The translations under genes were made by a program, and so were the position numbers. Positions 1 to 6,702 of a stretch of DNA of 8,632 nucleotides are shown piece after piece. Origin of the DNA: Candidatus Bathyarchaeota archaeon (GTDB lineage: Archaea > Thermoproteota > Bathyarchaeia > Bathyarchaeales > Bathycorpusculaceae). The notes under the pieces are model-generated. The model ran no database searches and was not told the origin of the DNA. It saw only the letters and a list, made by a program, of their open reading frames with translations. The number at the start of each line of letters is the position of its first letter. Within the stretch, counting starts at the first letter, position 1. The stretch lies in contig DAOVFC010000013.1 of assembly GCA_030668645.1 (NCBI GenBank), positions 1 through 8,632 of the forward strand. The letters are read 5' to 3'.

Positions 1-75
1 GATTTCAACCATTTTTCTGTACATTTCAACAAGTTTTTCTTTATCTAAGCTTAACGTCAATTGTTTACTCTCCAT
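1..75 (-). CDS. 2-oxoacid dehydrogenase E1 component, alpha subunit, N-terminal fragment (partial at window edge)
   Basis: The minus strand opens with an ATG at 75-73 and stays open for 25 codons to the left edge, so only the N terminus is visible. The peptide starts MESKQLTLSLDKEKL and continues VEMYRKMVEI. This Leu-x-x-x-Tyr-x-x-Met-Val-x-Ile pattern is typical of the first helix of thiamine-diphosphate-dependent E1 alpha subunits (pyruvate, branched-chain 2-oxoacid or acetoin dehydrogenases), where an Arg-Arg-Phe-Glu stretch normally follows. The E1 enzyme decarboxylates a 2-oxoacid and passes the acyl group to a lipoyl carrier in the cytoplasm. No clear Shine-Dalgarno sequence precedes the ATG, but a TATA-like box lies about 40 bases upstream, so a short leader is plausible. 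The substrate cannot be told, and the identity rests on a short motif only. Confidence 0.55.
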   Translation of the reverse strand, partial: MESKQLTLSLDKEKLVEMYRKMVEI

Positions 76-111
76 TTGATGGTGTTGACTTGTTCTTATA
101 GGAATTAGGAT

Positions 112-123
112 ACTTTTATATTA
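112..123. promoter_or_regulatory. Overlapping TATA-like boxes of a divergent promoter
   Basis: The plus strand reads ACTTTTATATTA here and the minus strand TAATATAAAAGT, so a TATA-like element can be read in both directions. On the plus strand a box centred near 118 predicts a start of transcription near 144, about 20 bases before the ATG at 164. On the minus strand TATAAAAG (120-113) predicts a start near 91, about 16 bases before the ATG at 75. Both distances fit the usual archaeal spacing of about 25 bases from box to start. The function is inferred from position and base composition only. Confidence 0.45.
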
Positions 124-150
124 TTTTGGACGTTGTTGACAGTTTAATTA

Positions 151-156
151 GAAGGA
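151..156 (+). promoter_or_regulatory. Ribosome binding site of the transglutaminase-like gene
   Basis: GAAGGA lies 7 bases before the ATG at 164, a good archaeal Shine-Dalgarno distance. It supports that ATG as the real start, which also gives a clean signal peptide. Confidence 0.6.
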
Positions 157-163
157 CGTTTGA

Positions 164-1534
164 ATGAGTTCTCTGCATCGATGCGTGGTTACGATTCTGG
201 TTTTGGCCAGCATCTACGGCTCTCTCTGTTCTCCGCGCGCCGCGTCGTCTCCATCAATCATGCAAAATGAGGATTCTGGTTTTCTCAAATTCGAAATCGG
301 TGACGTTTACATAGGAAATCTCACGCATACCATAGAAATTACTAACAATGCGTCTGCTGTGGTTAAGGGTGGAAAGCTTTATGTTCCACTTGTTATGAAC
401 ACTACTGCGCGTCACTACGTCATTCTTTACGATATTTACGCGTCAAATCAGCCAAAAATTTTAGAAGATGACTCTGGAAACATGTATGCTTTCTGGGAGG
501 GTATAAAAATCGACAGAGAAAAAAATTTTAGCGTGAGAATTAACTATCACGTGTTTTCCTTTAGCACCCATTATTTAATTAACTCAAGTTTGGTGGCGAG
601 CTACGACAGAAGTACAGATCTGTACATGAAGTACACGAAGCCTGAAAAGCTAATTGAATCTGACAGAGAGGAAATAATTTCAAAGGCAGAAAGTATAATT
701 GGTAACGAAACCGACACGCACAAAACGGTTTTGAAGATCTATAATTTCGTAACCAAACACGTACGCTACAAGGTCCAAGATGAGGAAAGGGGTGCTCTGT
801 GGGCTTTAAACAACGGGGTTGGCGACTGCTCCGAGTGCTCCTATCTCTTTGTCGCGTTGTGCCGTGCAGCCGGAATCCCGGCTAGAATTCAAGCGGGTTT
901 CGCTTTTCACTTCACTAGTGAAACGACGGAGGATGGGCACATGTGGACTGAGTATTATCTGGAAAACTACGGTTGGATACCCGTTGACGCTACGTGGCAG
1001 CTATTCGACACTTTAGACAATCGGCATTTCAGCTCTATCCAGAGCACACCGGAAGTTATACCATACGCTAACTACGTCTTCAACTGCACGAGTGGAGAAG
1101 CAGAAGATGAGCAAAGGGTTTCGATAACGCCTTGCTCCGTGAGCGTTTTCAACGACGACTCCTTCGCAGAAAACATAGTAAAGACTGTGTCAGAGATAAA
1201 ACGAGTGAAGTTCACAATTTTTCTCGGAAACGTTTTCGGAACACCTCTAATTTTTCCGTCTGAAGCAGAGAGCGTTGAACAAGAATTTCTGGAAAGCGAG
1301 GTTTATCTGCAAAACGCGGTTGAACTTTGGAATGGGCAACAGCAATCCGCTCACTCAAGCATAACCACCGCTTTAGATTCCGCTAAAGCAGCGTTGGAAA
1401 ATGCGTGGGTACTTATTGCAAAGGTGTTCGCCATACTCCTCGGCGTTCCAATAGCTATCCTATCAATTGTTTTGGTGTTTCTGAGGCGCTGTCAAGCTGA
1501 AGAGAAAGCGCAAACAGAAGTTTCATTTACATGA
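164..1534 (+). CDS. Secreted, C-terminally anchored transglutaminase-like (cysteine protease fold) protein
   Basis: This 456-residue protein has an N-terminal signal peptide (about residues 5-27) and a beta-rich N-terminal region. A transglutaminase-core domain spans about residues 170-280. The catalytic triad is visible: Cys222 in GVGDCSECSYLFVALCRAAG, followed by GIPAR; His259 in GHMWTEYY; and Asp275 in GWIPVDAT. A probably helical stalk (365-412) leads to one membrane segment (about 414-440), closed by Arg-Arg and a short acidic/basic tail, so the enzyme domain should face outside the cell. Seven N-x-S/T sequons (N52, N62, N79, N121, N140, N181, N307) fit an archaeal glycosylated surface protein. 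The family includes peptidases, amidases and crosslinking enzymes, and the substrate here is unknown. The GTPase gene follows within about 40 bases on the same strand and may be co-transcribed. Confidence 0.85.
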   Translation: MSSLHRCVVTILVLASIYGSLCSPRAASSPSIMQNEDSGFLKFEIGDVYIGNLTHTIEITNNASAVVKGGKLYVPLVMNTTARHYVILYDIYASNQPKILEDDSGNMYAFWEGIKIDREKNFSVRINYHVFSFSTHYLINSSLVASYDRSTDLYMKYTKPEKLIESDREEIISKAESIIGNETDTHKTVLKIYNFVTKHVRYKVQDEERGALWALNNGVGDCSECSYLFVALCRAAGIPARIQAGFAFHFTSETTEDGHMWTEYYLENYGWIPVDATWQLFDTLDNRHFSSIQSTPEVIPYANYVFNCTSGEAEDEQRVSITPCSVSVFNDDSFAENIVKTVSEIKRVKFTIFLGNVFGTPLIFPSEAESVEQEFLESEVYLQNAVELWNGQQQSAHSSITTALDSAKAALENAWVLIAKVFAILLGVPIAILSIVLVFLRRCQAEEKAQTEVSFT

Positions 1535-1570
1535 TGCGTTTAACTTTAGATGCGGAGAATGAAAAGTTTG

Positions 1571-1702
1571 ATGGTTGGAATAGTGGGAAAGCCGAACACT
1601 GGAAAATCAACATTTTTTAGCGCTGCAACGCTTGCGCCTGCTGAGATTGCAAGTTATCCGTTCACGACGATAAAGCCCAACAGAGGGATAGGGTACGTAT
1701 GA
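1571..1702 (+). pseudogene. YchF-type GTPase, N-terminal P-loop segment ended by an in-frame TGA
   Basis: These 43 codons encode the start of the GTPase whose body follows. The Walker A/G1 motif GKPNTGKST is at residues 6-14 and the switch I motif SYPFTT follows. Codon 44 is TGA (1700-1702), and reading through it continues in the same frame as TPCVCKEF and on to the stop at 2773. Start codons at 1550 (ATG), 1559 (ATG), 1568 (TTG) and 1571 (ATG) are all open. I chose 1571 because MVGIVGKPN begins where archaeal homologues usually do. GGAG at 1554-1557 is 13 bases away from 1571 and only 1 base from 1559, so the exact start is uncertain. Translated alone, this piece would be a non-functional peptide. 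Confidence 0.7.
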
Positions 1703-1711
1703 ACTCCGTGT

Positions 1712-2773
1712 GTGTGCAAGGAATTCAACGTTAAAGACAACCCTGTAAACTCGATATGCTTAGATGGGGTGAGGCTTATCCCCGTGGAACTGATTGATTG
1801 CGCCGGGTTGGTGCCAGGCGCATGGGAAGGAAGGGGTTTAGGCAATCAGTTTCTGGACGAGATTAGGAAAGCTGACGCTTTGGTTCACATCGTTGACGCT
1901 TCCGGTGGAACGGATTCCGAGGGAAGAATATGCAAGCCAGGCGAACATGACCCGTTGGAGGATGCACGATTCTTAGAGTTTGAAATCACGATGTGGCTTG
2001 CGAGCATACTGAAGCGTGACTGGCCAAAAATTGCTAGGATGGCGGAGTTGGAGTCGAAAGATCTCTTTTCGATGCTGGAAGAGCGTTTAAGCGGGTTAAC
2101 GATAAGGAGAAGCCACATCATCGAAGCGGTGAGAAGAGCGGGGCTGAACGCTGAAAAACCCACAACTTGGAGCGAGGAAGACTTCATAAAATTTGTCAGC
2201 ACGTTGAGGCAGATTGCCAAACCGATGTTGATAGTGGCGAATAAGATCGACATATCCACGGCGGAGGAAAACTTTGAGAGACTAAAAAAGGCGGATTACA
2301 TGGTTGTGCCTTGTTGTGCGGAAGCCGAACTCGCACTGAGAAGAGCCGCCGACAAGAAGCTGATAGACTACAGACCCGGAGACTGCAACTTCAAAATAAA
2401 CAAGCCGGAGCGATTAAACGAAAGCCAAGTTAAGGCGCTGGAAACCATAAGAGAGAAGATTCTGCTTAAGTTAGGTTCAACAGGCGTGCAAGAAGCGATA
2501 AACTCGGCTTTCTTCAAGCTTCTAGGCATGATCACAGTTTATCCGGTTGAAGACATAGAACACTTGACAGATCACAACGGAAGAGTTCTGCCGGATGCCT
2601 ACCTCGTGCCTTACGGAACAACAACCCGTCAACTCGCGTACCTAATCCACACAGACCTGGGAGAAAGCTTCATCTACGCGGTTGAGGCAAGGGAAAAGAA
2701 AAGGGTTGGAGAAGACTACACACTCAAAGACAGAGACGTAATCTCTATAGTAAGCGCAAAGAAAAGAGCTTGA
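1712..2773 (+). CDS. YchF/Obg-type (PH0525-like) GTPase, body and TGS domain; gene interrupted by upstream TGA
   Basis: From the first usable start after the TGA (GTG at 1712) this frame gives 353 residues; with the upstream P-loop part the gene would encode about 400, the normal size of the archaeal family. Visible here are the G3 motif DCAGL (residues 29-33), the family signature GAWEGRGLGNQFLDEIRKAD (36-55), the HDPLED motif (79-84), a helical insertion, the G4 motif NKID (177-180), and a C-terminal TGS domain (about 275-350) that includes TTTRQLAYLIHTDLG. Family members are cytoplasmic nucleotidases linked to ribosomes or translation, though their exact role is poorly defined. Without the P-loop this ORF alone cannot bind nucleotide normally. 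No ribosome binding site of note precedes the GTG, so restart is doubtful. There is no other lesion in the frame, so this is a recent nonsense change (CGA Arg to TGA is the simplest), a sequencing error, or readthrough. It ends 10 bases from the convergent uppS gene. Confidence 0.85.
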   Translation: MCKEFNVKDNPVNSICLDGVRLIPVELIDCAGLVPGAWEGRGLGNQFLDEIRKADALVHIVDASGGTDSEGRICKPGEHDPLEDARFLEFEITMWLASILKRDWPKIARMAELESKDLFSMLEERLSGLTIRRSHIIEAVRRAGLNAEKPTTWSEEDFIKFVSTLRQIAKPMLIVANKIDISTAEENFERLKKADYMVVPCCAEAELALRRAADKKLIDYRPGDCNFKINKPERLNESQVKALETIREKILLKLGSTGVQEAINSAFFKLLGMITVYPVEDIEHLTDHNGRVLPDAYLVPYGTTTRQLAYLIHTDLGESFIYAVEAREKKRVGEDYTLKDRDVISIVSAKKRA

Positions 2774-2783
2774 CACAGCTTAC

Positions 2784-3566
2784 CTACCGACCAAAGCGTC
2801 TCTTGCGTCTTTGAAAGGTCCTAACAGCCCGCAGAAGATCTATGAAGCGGAAATTCGGCCAATAAACATCTAGAAAAAAGAGTTCGCTGTAGGCGGATTG
2901 CCATAACAAGAAGCCGCTTAAACGCTCCTCACCCGAGGTTCTGATAATCAAATCTGGATCCTGTTTTGGCATATGCGATGTGTATAGATACTGCTCAAAC
3001 GTTGCCTCATCAATGTCTTGAGCTTTTAACTTACCCTTATGCACTTTTTCCGCGATTTTCCTTGCGGCGTCCACGATCTCCGCTCTTCCACCGTAGGCAA
3101 ACGCTATGTTTAAGAAATGTTCATCATAATCTTGCGTCGCTTTCTCCACATCCATTATGAGCTGCTGTAAACTTTCAGGCAGTAAGCCTACCCTGCCGAT
3201 AACCTTGACACGGATTTTATTTTCGTGTATGCGTTCATCCGTGAGAATCTGCCGAAACTCTTCCTCCGCAATATGCATAATCTCCTCAACTTCCTCTCTG
3301 GAGCGGCGAAAGTTCTCTGTTGAAAAGGCGTACAGGGTTATAGATTTGACATCCAGTTTCTGACACCAATCAAGAAGCTGCTCAACTTTCTCAGCGCCTT
3401 TTTCATGACCAAACCATGGATTGAGCGCCCTTTCAGAGGCCCATCTGCGGTTTCCATCCAAAATAATCGCTATGTGCTCCGGCTTCGCATAGTTCTTAAC
3501 TTGAAGCCACAGCCATTTTTCATAAACTTTGTAGGCTCCAATCGTTGAAAGAAGAGCTTCAAGCAT
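2784..3566 (-). CDS. uppS: Cis-prenyl transferase (polyprenyl diphosphate synthase, UppS family)
   Basis: This 260-residue protein has the complete cis-prenyltransferase signature. The catalytic Asp37 lies in IAIILDGNRRWA. Further motifs are YAFSTENFRR (79-88), the AYGGRAEIVDA strand/loop (157-167), and the C-terminal diphosphate-binding motif IIRTSGEERLSGFLLWQSAY (207-226) followed by DVYWPNF. The family condenses isopentenyl diphosphate onto an allylic primer in the cis configuration. In archaea the product is the long polyprenyl (dolichol-like) carrier for N-glycans and envelope sugars, and the primer is thought to be geranylgeranyl diphosphate. The start ATG lies 3 bases after the stop of the phosphorylase gene, with GAGG (3582-3579) 12 bases upstream, which indicates co-transcription. 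Chain length cannot be read from the sequence by eye. Confidence 0.93.
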   Translation of the reverse strand: MLEALLSTIGAYKVYEKWLWLQVKNYAKPEHIAIILDGNRRWASERALNPWFGHEKGAEKVEQLLDWCQKLDVKSITLYAFSTENFRRSREEVEEIMHIAEEEFRQILTDERIHENKIRVKVIGRVGLLPESLQQLIMDVEKATQDYDEHFLNIAFAYGGRAEIVDAARKIAEKVHKGKLKAQDIDEATFEQYLYTSHMPKQDPDLIIRTSGEERLSGFLLWQSAYSELFFLDVYWPNFRFIDLLRAVRTFQRRKRRFGR

Positions 3567-3569
3567 TTG

Positions 3570-4364
3570 CTATCTGAACCTCGCATCCTTAAGCGCGTGT
3601 GCACATGGACAGTTGCGCTCATACGGTAAACGCTTAATCGTTTCAATTAAAAGTTGCTCTAATTTAGGCGAAACTCGCTTAGAAACCTCTGAAACCTCCT
3701 GCGCTGTTAAGCGTTCCTGCCTGCCAGCAGCCATGTTTGAAACGTAACAAACTGAAGCGTAGCAGATTTCAAGCTCTCTCGCGAGCACAGCTTCTGGAAG
3801 ACCGGTCATGCCGACGATGTCGCAGCCTAATCGTCTGAATACTTCAATTTCCGCTGGAGTTTCGTAACGCGGGCCTTCGGTAGAAACCAGCACAGCCTTA
3901 TCCCAGACAGCTAATCCCAGTTTTTCCGCTGTTTCAATCAGCAATCTACGGATTTCTGGGCAGTACGGCTGTGAAACATCAATGTGTGTTACTGGGGCTT
4001 CGTTATAAAATGTTGTGCAACGGAGTCTTGTGAAATCAACGAAATCATGCGGGATAACCATGTCTCCGGGTTTAAAATCAGGGTTTATGGCGCCGACAGC
4101 GTTTGTGGCTGAAATTCTTTTCACACCAATCTTATGGAGCGAGTAAATATTCGCTCTATAGTTTATTTTGTGTGGAGGAATAGAATGGTCAGGTCCATGT
4201 CTGGGAAGAAAAGCCACGGTTTTCCCATCGATTTCTCCAATAGATATGGCGGCAGCTATTCCGAAAGGTGTTCCAACAAGCAACGGTTCGGCATTTTTGA
4301 ACAACCTTTCAAATCCGGTTCCGCCAATAATTGCAAATTCAACCTTCTTTTCCAAAGTCTTCAA
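3570..4364 (-). CDS. Nucleoside phosphorylase, S-methyl-5'-thioinosine (MTIP)-like member of the MTAP/PNP family
   Basis: This trimeric-type phosphorylase cleaves a methylthio-purine nucleoside with phosphate, giving 5-methylthioribose-1-phosphate and the base. Counting from the TTG at 4364 (264 residues), the phosphate loop IIGGTGF is at 12-18 and PRHGPDHSIPPHKINYRANI at 54-73. STEGPRYETPAEI is at 161-173, GMTGLPEAVLARE at 185-197 and YVSNMAAG at 207-214; a CPC motif sits near the C terminus. In adenine-specific MTAP the last purine-contact motif carries Asp (TDYD). Here it is Asn (SNMAAG), as in 6-oxopurine enzymes such as MTIP, so methylthioinosine is the likelier substrate. The frame stays open to a TTG at 4415, but that adds an atypical basic tail. 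TTG 4364 has GAGG (4374-4371) 6 bases upstream and fits family length; TTG 4355 is the alternative. It overlaps the DUF373 gene by 26 bases, suggesting translational coupling. Confidence 0.85.
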   Translation of the reverse strand: MKTLEKKVEFAIIGGTGFERLFKNAEPLLVGTPFGIAAAISIGEIDGKTVAFLPRHGPDHSIPPHKINYRANIYSLHKIGVKRISATNAVGAINPDFKPGDMVIPHDFVDFTRLRCTTFYNEAPVTHIDVSQPYCPEIRRLLIETAEKLGLAVWDKAVLVSTEGPRYETPAEIEVFRRLGCDIVGMTGLPEAVLARELEICYASVCYVSNMAAGRQERLTAQEVSEVSKRVSPKLEQLLIETIKRLPYERNCPCAHALKDARFR

Positions 4365-5535
4365 CCTGTTCCTCTGTCTCCTTGAAAAATTCTCTCGCAG
4401 ATCTATGGACAACAACTATGACTAAAACAGAAGCTATTGCTATCAAGACACCGATTACTATGGAGAAAACGAGTTTTTCATATCCCATTTCGGGACTGAT
4501 GAGCACTTCGGATGTTCCGTCGAGAATTTGTCTAGACCAGCCTATCAGAGCTATTAAGGCTGCGTTACGCAGTAGCCTAGTGTCGTGTTCAAAATAGCAT
4601 CCTATCGCTCTTCCCAACAACAGCACGCAAATTCCTACAACCATAAGATCCATAGAGCCGTAAATGAAGTGACCAGCGGCTTGCGGAAGAATTTTAAGCC
4701 ATCCAGCGAAATCGGGGGGAGTCATGGTGATTCCCGTTGCGGCAGCTGTCCATCCTAGATAGCAACTGATGACTACGCATAATACTCCAGCAACCGTGGA
4801 ATAGTTTAAAATCTGTACGGAAAGAGGTGGTGGGGAGTACTCATTGATCCATCGGTAAAAGTTACTGGCTGCCTTGTCAACTCTGAAACCTTTTACAAGC
4901 ATGAGAATGCCCAAAACAAGGATGAAGGCTACCCAATAGAAGTAGAGTAGATTAAAAAGTGATAGAATTCCTAGAATGAGGAGAAGCAGTCCAGGTAAAC
5001 CTAATGCGATGCGAGAGTAACGTGGGTTTTCAGTAATCATTTGTAGGTATCGCGTGAACAAAGCGGCTGTTTCCTCGATTGATTTGCTGTGTTTCATTAC
5101 TATTCTTCTGACAGAGGAAACCGGTACCCTTGACTCTACAAGCGGTAGAACCGCCTCATCCGAGTATCCGTCTGTAACCAAAATAACCTCGTTCGCCGGA
5201 AAAGAACTCAATAATTCGGTTAATTCGGCAACAACTTTTCTATCTGCACCCACTCCACCTAGCTCGGAGCCGGATATGGCTGCTATTTGCAAAACCTCGT
5301 CTGGTTTACCTTCGCTTTGCAGACGGTCATAAATGCGTACCGCTTCGAACATCGCATTTGCGTCAGCCTCTTCTGGGTCACGTAAAGCCAAGGCTACGGC
5401 GGCGTTAAGGTTCTCCTCCCTTCCCAAAACAGGAGTTTTAACTCCGACTTTTACTCCTAAATCGTCGTCTCTGTCAACGCTTAAAATTAAAATTCTCTTC
5501 TGCTCCGTTTCTTTCGTTTCTTCTTCCGTTGTCAT
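4339..5535 (-). CDS. DUF373 family archaeal membrane protein
   Basis: This 398-residue protein matches the archaeal DUF373 family in layout. A cytoplasmic-looking N-terminal domain (about 1-170) contains ILILSVDRDDDLGVKVGVKT (15-34), then an acidic region and AISGSELGGVGADRKV (86-101), VILVTDGYSDEAVLPL (117-132) and a conserved basic VRRIVMKHSKSIEET. The alternating strand/helix pattern with Asp-rich ends recalls a Rossmann- or CheY-like fold. About six membrane segments follow (roughly 176-195, 197-216, 243-266, 283-310, 321-339, 351-377), with a short acidic cytoplasmic tail. The function of the family is unknown. The ATG is supported by AGGAGA (5546-5541) 5 bases upstream. The gene sits 35 bases after the coiled-coil gene and overlaps the phosphorylase start, so it is probably part of one transcript with the genes on both sides. 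Confidence 0.9.
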   Translation of the reverse strand: MTTEEETKETEQKRILILSVDRDDDLGVKVGVKTPVLGREENLNAAVALALRDPEEADANAMFEAVRIYDRLQSEGKPDEVLQIAAISGSELGGVGADRKVVAELTELLSSFPANEVILVTDGYSDEAVLPLVESRVPVSSVRRIVMKHSKSIEETAALFTRYLQMITENPRYSRIALGLPGLLLLILGILSLFNLLYFYWVAFILVLGILMLVKGFRVDKAASNFYRWINEYSPPPLSVQILNYSTVAGVLCVVISCYLGWTAAATGITMTPPDFAGWLKILPQAAGHFIYGSMDLMVVGICVLLLGRAIGCYFEHDTRLLRNAALIALIGWSRQILDGTSEVLISPEMGYEKLVFSIVIGVLIAIASVLVIVVVHRSAREFFKETEEQVEDFGKEG

Positions 5536-5540
5536 TCAAT

Positions 5541-5546
5541 TCTCCT
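5541..5546 (-). promoter_or_regulatory. Ribosome binding site of the DUF373 gene
   Basis: AGGAGA on the minus strand, 5 bases before the ATG at 5535, is the strongest Shine-Dalgarno sequence in this part of the run and fixes the DUF373 start. Confidence 0.65.
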
Positions 5547-5570
5547 AATTTATTTATATAGTGCTTCACT

Positions 5571-6446
5571 TTAATCTTGTGTTCTGATTCCTTTCTCTGC
5601 GAGAATTTGAAACTCTTCCCAAGTTAATTTTTCACCGCGTTTGAGTTTCTCTCTTGCTTGTTTTTCAAGTTTTTTCCGAAGTGCTTCTTCGTTCTTCCTT
5701 TTCTCCTTTTCCTCCTCCCTTCGAACCGCTTCTCTCAGCGGTTTCACTTCATCTAAGATTCCAACAACCTCTCCGTGAACCGCCTTAGCTCTTTCCCTTG
5801 CTTGTAGAAACCTTTGATGTAGGCTATCCGCCTCAGTTTTAAGCTCCTTAGCTTTGCCGATTTTCTCTAGCATTTGCTCATGAATTTCCTGGCTTTTTTG
5901 AGCTGTCTTTGTTAATTTTTCATGGCAACGGTTATTCTTTGTTTCGAGGGCTTTTACTTCGGCTTGTAGCTCAAGCATGTCTTGTTTCAGTTGCCGAAGT
6001 CTTTTGTGGACTCTTAGCTGTATTTCGAGTCGTTTGACCTTTTCGACAAGCTCTTTCTCTTCCGGTAGGCTTAGGGACGTCGTTTGAATTTTCCATTCTG
6101 TGCTTTCGAGTTCTTTTTGCAGAGTTTGAAGGCTTTTGCAGGGCTTTTTGTTGGTTAAAGCCTTAGTTTTCTGACTCAATTCCTTTATTTCCCCGAGTTT
6201 GTCACGTATTTCGGCTTTCGTTTTTTCTCGTAGTTGTTTCAGCTCTCTGACTCTCTCGTTTAACTTGTTTCTTTCATTTTTCAGTTCAGTGGCTTCGGTG
6301 CGTAGATCCTTAAACTGCTCATTGATTCTGTTTCGCTTTTCCGCCCACTCTCTTGCCTCTGCGTCAAACCTGTTCCGCTGCTCTTTTAGCTCCGAGAGTT
6401 TCTGCGTTAATTCTTGGATTTTATGGAGTTTCTGCTGCTTTGACAA
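5571..6446 (-). CDS. Long coiled-coil protein, COG1340-like archaeal family
   Basis: This 291-residue, highly charged protein is almost entirely helical, rich in Lys, Glu, Gln, Arg and Leu with heptad-like spacing from about residue 3 to 245. It is briefly broken near 99-107 (NKKPCKSLQ) and 126-130 (LSLPEE). The C-terminal part changes to a Lys/Glu/Arg-rich helix followed by KRGEKLTWEEFQILAEKG, a conserved-looking closing motif that I associate with archaeal coiled-coil proteins of the COG1340 type. There is no signal peptide or membrane segment, so it is cytoplasmic. The role is unknown; such proteins often act as scaffolds or spacers. The start is TTG, supported by AAGGAG (6459-6454) 7 bases upstream. 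It begins one base after the stop of the small ORF upstream and ends 35 bases before the DUF373 gene. Confidence 0.82.
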   Translation of the reverse strand: MSKQQKLHKIQELTQKLSELKEQRNRFDAEAREWAEKRNRINEQFKDLRTEATELKNERNKLNERVRELKQLREKTKAEIRDKLGEIKELSQKTKALTNKKPCKSLQTLQKELESTEWKIQTTSLSLPEEKELVEKVKRLEIQLRVHKRLRQLKQDMLELQAEVKALETKNNRCHEKLTKTAQKSQEIHEQMLEKIGKAKELKTEADSLHQRFLQARERAKAVHGEVVGILDEVKPLREAVRREEEKEKRKNEEALRKKLEKQAREKLKRGEKLTWEEFQILAEKGIRTQD

Positions 6447-6447
6447 C

Positions 6448-6702
6448 CTATCTCTCCTTCTTCTGTCTTGTCCATTCCAAGATTTGTTGGATTAGCTCTG
6501 CCCCATTTTTTTCTGTGAAAAGTGGTAGGCTCCAGTTTTCCTTGATTCTCCACCTTATTGCCATATGCTGAGCGCGCCGAGAATTTTTGAATCTCCATCC
6601 GTCTAGTCCTATGAACAATGGGTTTTCTGGTGGAACGCAAGTTTTTGAGAGGATTTCATGCTTAGGCCAGTTCTTGTACCTATTCAAGGACGATTCTGGC
6701 AT
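6448..6702 (-). CDS. Small hypothetical protein, Trp-rich and basic, 84 residues
   Basis: I do not recognise this protein. It fills the space between the acyl-CoA synthetase beta gene, whose end it overlaps by 23 bases, and the coiled-coil gene, whose TTG start comes one base after this stop. The composition looks protein-like: five tryptophans (W12, W36, W51, W57, W77), a hydrophobic strand plus turn LFIGLDGWRFKN (29-40), a basic helix-like RRAQHMAIRWRIKENW (42-57), and a final helix KNGAELIQQILEWTRQKK. There is no signal peptide or membrane segment. AGGGAG (6720-6715) lies 12 bases before the ATG, which is long but usable, and translational coupling from the overlap is an alternative. A competing frame at 6407-6640 looks less protein-like. 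The main support is the tiling with both neighbours. Confidence 0.5.
   Translation of the reverse strand: MPESSLNRYKNWPKHEILSKTCVPPENPLFIGLDGWRFKNSRRAQHMAIRWRIKENWSLPLFTEKNGAELIQQILEWTRQKKER

Noticed and set aside
1700..1702. UGA read as selenocysteine in the GTPase gene
   Set aside because: The family has an ordinary residue, by memory Arg, at this site and no redox role there. I see no obvious SECIS-type hairpin in the 10 bases before the convergent gene.
1654..2259. Minus-strand open frames opposite the GTPase gene
   Set aside because: They are antisense to a clearly recognised coding sequence and their translations show no recognisable motif.
4365..4415. Longer start of the phosphorylase at TTG 4415
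   Set aside because: The added residues are a basic tail unlike the family N terminus, the overlap with DUF373 would grow to 77 bases, and the site at 4364 has a better-placed GAGG.
5551..5562. TATA-like ACTATATAAATA before the DUF373 gene on the minus strand
   Set aside because: A start of transcription about 25 bases downstream would fall at or inside the start codon, which does not fit the strong Shine-Dalgarno sequence; the gene more likely shares the upstream transcript.
6407..6640. A 77-codon minus-strand frame spanning the small-ORF region and the coiled-coil start
   Set aside because: It runs into the coiled-coil gene in another frame, its composition is less protein-like, and the 84-residue frame fits the gene boundaries better.
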